A stretch of DNA of 8,726 nt, from positions 1-8,726 of the forward strand of contig CAOJNR010000040.1 of assembly GCA_948439925.1 (NCBI GenBank). Direction: 5' to 3'. Both the position numbers and the translations under genes were made by a program. Under the pieces are notes generated by a model that saw only the letters and a list, made by a program, of their open reading frames with translations, was not told where the DNA came from and did no database searches. This document shows positions 6,768 through 8,726 of the stretch, piece by piece. The stretch comes from an uncultured Clostridia bacterium. Lineage in GTDB: Bacteria > Bacillota > Clostridia > Christensenellales > UBA1242. The first letter of the stretch is position 1. The number at the start of each line of letters is the position of its first letter.

Positions 6768-7850
6768 TTACTTTGTAATATTTACAATCGAACCATTTTC
6801 AATCGTGAAAACTTTTGCACTAGTTTCATTAAAATCAGTGCAAGTTATAATCGTTTGCGTTTTTGAAGTGAAATTAAGAAGTTTTTTGCGTCTGGACTCG
6901 TCAAGTTCACTAAAAACATCATCAAGAAGAAGAATTGGATACTCTCCTATTCTGTTTTTAATAATTTCAAGCTCGGCAAGTTTAAGTGAAAGTGCAACCG
7001 TTCTTTGCTGACCTTGTGAGCCAAAATTTTTTACCTCGACACCATTTAAATATATATCAAGATCATCACGATGAACTCCGATTGAAGTGTATCCAAGTTT
7101 GAAATCTTTATTTAAGTTTTTTTGCAAGCTCAAAAGCATAGATTTTTGATAATTTTCTTCCTTTTTTAATCCGTTATAGAAAATTTCAAGTTTTTCCTGT
7201 CCGCCTGAAATATATGAATGCGCTTTTTCAGCCAGTGGTGCAAGTTCTTCAATAAACTTTGCCCTTTCCTCAGATATTTTCTCAGACACTTCGCATAGCG
7301 CTCTATCCCAAATATCAATAGTCTGCTTTAAAGTCTGCAAGTCTTTTGATGTTTTTAAAAGTTTGTTTCGATTTGCTAAGATTTTATCATATCTGCCTAA
7401 TAAATAAAAATACCTTTTGTTTGTCTGCGAAATGTCAATGTTCATAAAGCGTCTGCGCTCGTCTGGGCTTTCTTTGATAAGTCTAAGTTCATCTGGTGAG
7501 AAAAATACTGCGTTTGCGTGGCCAAGAAGTTCTCCCACTCTTTTCAGTGAAATTCCGTCAACTGAAATTTGTTTTTTTGTCTTTGAATCAAATATAATAT
7601 CAACGGTCACGTCACGATATTTGCGCTCAAATTCAGCTTTGATAAGTCCACGCTCCTGTCCCCAAAGAATCACATCTTTATCCTTGCTTGTTTTGAAACT
7701 TTTTCCAATGACTGCAAAAAATATTGCTTCAAGGATATTTGTCTTTCCTTGCGCATTTTTGCCAACAAGCACATTGAGTCCGTCACCGAAAACTATCTCT
7801 TGGGTTTTATAGTTACGAAAGTTTTTAAGTGAAAGTTTTGATATTTTCAT
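6768..7850 (-). CDS. recF: DNA replication and repair protein RecF
   Basis: RecF is an SMC-like ATPase that binds gapped DNA and helps RecO/RecR load RecA. Taking ATG 7850, the product is 360 residues, the usual size. I see the family N-terminus KLSLKNFRNY, Walker A GKNAQGKT at 30-37, the RecF segment FFSPDELRLIKESPDERR from 116, GVHRDDL at 258-264, the ABC signature SQGQQ at 278-282, Walker B ILLLDD at 306-311 and the D-loop SELD at 314-317. A helical, lysine-rich middle (about 150-250) is the expected arm domain. A TTG 36 nt further upstream (7886) is in frame but forms the -35 element of the predicted promoter, so I reject it. There is no ribosome binding site before 7850; the mRNA is probably leaderless. 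The gene is alone rather than beside dnaA, dnaN or gyrB, and its 3' end faces ytaF. Function is firm; the start is well supported. Confidence 0.95.
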   Translation of the reverse strand: MKISKLSLKNFRNYKTQEIVFGDGLNVLVGKNAQGKTNILEAIFFAVIGKSFKTSKDKDVILWGQERGLIKAEFERKYRDVTVDIIFDSKTKKQISVDGISLKRVGELLGHANAVFFSPDELRLIKESPDERRRFMNIDISQTNKRYFYLLGRYDKILANRNKLLKTSKDLQTLKQTIDIWDRALCEVSEKISEERAKFIEELAPLAEKAHSYISGGQEKLEIFYNGLKKEENYQKSMLLSLQKNLNKDFKLGYTSIGVHRDDLDIYLNGVEVKNFGSQGQQRTVALSLKLAELEIIKNRIGEYPILLLDDVFSELDESRRKKLLNFTSKTQTIITCTDFNETSAKVFTIENGSIVNITK

Positions 7851-7857
7851 TAAATGT

Positions 7858-7886
7858 AGTATAACACTTAAACTAAATAAAATCAA
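7858..7886 (-). promoter_or_regulatory. Extended -10 promoter of recF giving a leaderless mRNA
   Basis: On the minus strand, TTGATT (7886-7881), a 17-bp spacer, and TATACT (7863-7858) preceded directly by TGT (7866-7864), an extended -10. The +1 is expected near 7851, one base before the recF ATG at 7850. The upstream gene is closed by a terminator just before the -35, so a dedicated promoter is needed here. Confidence 0.75.
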
Positions 7887-7893
7887 TCAAAGC

Positions 7894-7921
7894 AAAGAAA
7901 AAACGGCAGTTTTGCCGTTTT
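7894..7921 (-). terminator. Rho-independent terminator downstream of the unknown gene 7922-8563
   Basis: Read on the minus strand, AAAACGGCA (7921-7913) and TGCCGTTTT (7908-7900) form a perfect 9-bp stem with a 4-nt loop, then more Ts to 7894 (one C at 7897). It begins directly after the TAG stop at 7924-7922 and ends 7 bp before the recF -35, separating the two transcription units. Confidence 0.85.
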
Positions 7922-8563
7922 CTACTCAATCTCAATATCTTCTTGTTGGGTTTTTATTTGTTGTTTGTAAAGTTTATTTATGTGCTTATCAATTAAGTTT
8001 ATTATTTTATCGGCAGAATTTGTAAACTCAATGCCGTTATACATGCAATCGTTATCCAGTTCAGCACCTTTCAAATCAAATGGAGTTTCGCTAACTGCTG
8101 GCAAGTTGTTTTTCTTTATAAAGTAAGGAATAAACCAGTTTATATTTTCAAGTTCTTGTTGAATTTTTGTGCCACTTCCTTTTGATTTATCAATATAACA
8201 AACTGAACAAAGTTTTATTTTTTTGTTTGTTTCTTCTTCATAAACTTCCAAATTTTTATATATTTTATTATATTTCGATTTTCTTTTTTCAAAAACATTT
8301 AGTTTGACCGTATCTCTTATTCTTATTTTATATTTTTTAACGTCACATTTTGTAAGCAATTCAAGAATATCTTTGTTTGAGATCACTGGAAAATCACTAT
8401 TTTCAATTAAATGTTTTATCTTTAATATTTTAATCTCTTCTAATTCTCTAACCTTTTGATTATATTCTTTTATAAGCTCCTCTTTGTCAGAATTAAAATC
8501 ATTGTCAATTATGTCAGTTTGTTTTGTTAAATTTAAAATTTGCTTCTTTATATTTTCTGCCAT
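7922..8563 (-). CDS. Unrecognised lysine-rich protein with a CxxC motif
   Basis: I do not recognise this 213-residue protein. It has no signal peptide and no membrane segment, so it is probably cytoplasmic. Residues 1-55 are highly charged and likely form a coiled coil. A basic stretch (about 76-105) precedes C119-S-V-C122, and C73 and C173 are two further cysteines, so metal or cluster binding is possible but unproven. A hydrophobic patch INWFIPYFI lies at 141-149, and the C-terminal helix (about 183-203) ends in a polar tail. The ATG is supported by AAAAGG (8576-8571) 7 nt upstream. It follows the partial upstream gene after only 11 bp and has its own terminator, so the two are almost certainly co-transcribed and translationally coupled. 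It is richer in Lys, Ile and Asn codons than recF, which could reflect transfer. Real coding sequence is likely; function unknown. Confidence 0.8.
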   Translation of the reverse strand: MAENIKKQILNLTKQTDIIDNDFNSDKEELIKEYNQKVRELEEIKILKIKHLIENSDFPVISNKDILELLTKCDVKKYKIRIRDTVKLNVFEKRKSKYNKIYKNLEVYEEETNKKIKLCSVCYIDKSKGSGTKIQQELENINWFIPYFIKKNNLPAVSETPFDLKGAELDNDCMYNGIEFTNSADKIINLIDKHINKLYKQQIKTQQEDIEIE

Positions 8564-8574
8564 AATATATCCTT

Positions 8575-8726
8575 TTATAAATTGTTTTCGATCTGCTCTT
8601 CCACAATCTTTTCAAAATTTTCATCAATGCAGTTGTAAATATATTCTGTTTGACAGTTGTCAGAAAATTTTATACCAAAATGTAAACAGCAACTTTTTTC
8701 ATTTGAATAGATATAATTTTCACTGG
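8575..8726 (-). CDS. C-terminal 49 residues of an unidentified cysteine-containing protein
   Basis: The frame enters from beyond the right edge (first full codon at 8724) and stops at TAA 8577-8575. The visible tail carries four cysteines: a CC pair at residues 12-13 (SCCLHFG), then C24 and C32, followed by a charged helix ending EEQIENNL. Spacing CC-x10-C-x7-C could fit a cluster-binding tail such as those of radical SAM enzymes, but there is too little sequence to say. The next gene's ribosome binding site overlaps this stop codon, which indicates an operon with translational coupling. Confidence 0.7.
   Translation of the reverse strand, partial: SENYIYSNEKSCCLHFGIKFSDNCQTEYIYNCIDENFEKIVEEQIENNL

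Noticed and set aside
7851..7886. In-frame TTG start for recF at 7886, adding 12 residues
   Set aside because: The TTG is part of the predicted -35 hexamer, has no ribosome binding site, follows the terminator T run, and the added residues precede the conserved RecF N-terminus KISKLSLKNFRNY.

Overview
This AT-rich window looks like chromosomal DNA of a low-GC, probably Gram-positive bacterium. Bacillota, perhaps an uncultured Clostridia-type lineage, is my best guess. The grounds are a YtaF-type (sporulation-associated) membrane protein, a very long Sec-exported surface protein built from GLUG-like and Listeria/Bacteroides-type B-repeat modules, strong purine-rich ribosome binding sites, and short hairpin-plus-T-run terminators. 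TAA and TAG are the stops seen, and no in-frame TGA is read through. The assignment is inference; no rRNA or other phylogenetic marker was available to compare.

Layout. Bases 1-4540 (minus strand) hold the first 1513 codons of one uninterrupted secreted protein whose C-terminus lies outside the window. Bases 4541-4893 are a very AT-rich divergent promoter region. It serves the surface protein leftward and trpS (tryptophanyl-tRNA synthetase, 4894-5952, plus strand) rightward. trpS has a consensus sigma-70 promoter and a predicted leader of only about 12 nt, with no space for a T-box. A terminator overlaps the trpS stop codon. It is followed by an unusual TGCATT-rich inverted/direct repeat and then by ytaF (6123-6749, plus). 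ytaF converges on recF (6768-7850, minus) with only 18 bp between them. recF appears to be transcribed from its own extended -10 promoter, with the predicted start site at or one base before its ATG, so its mRNA is probably leaderless. Upstream of recF, and cut off from it by a terminator, are two tightly spaced minus-strand genes that I do not recognise (7922-8563 and the 3' end of another at 8575-8726). Both contain several cysteines.

How the genes relate. trpS, ytaF and recF are ordinary housekeeping or sporulation genes, each with its own signals, and they do not form a shared pathway. The surface protein probably acts outside the cell in adhesion or wall association. The unknown gene pair is most likely one operon. 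The most unusual points are the module architecture of the surface protein, the predicted leaderless recF, the minimal trpS leader, the phased repeat ahead of ytaF and the unidentified cysteine-containing pair. I see no CRISPR array, tRNA, rRNA, transposase or phage gene.
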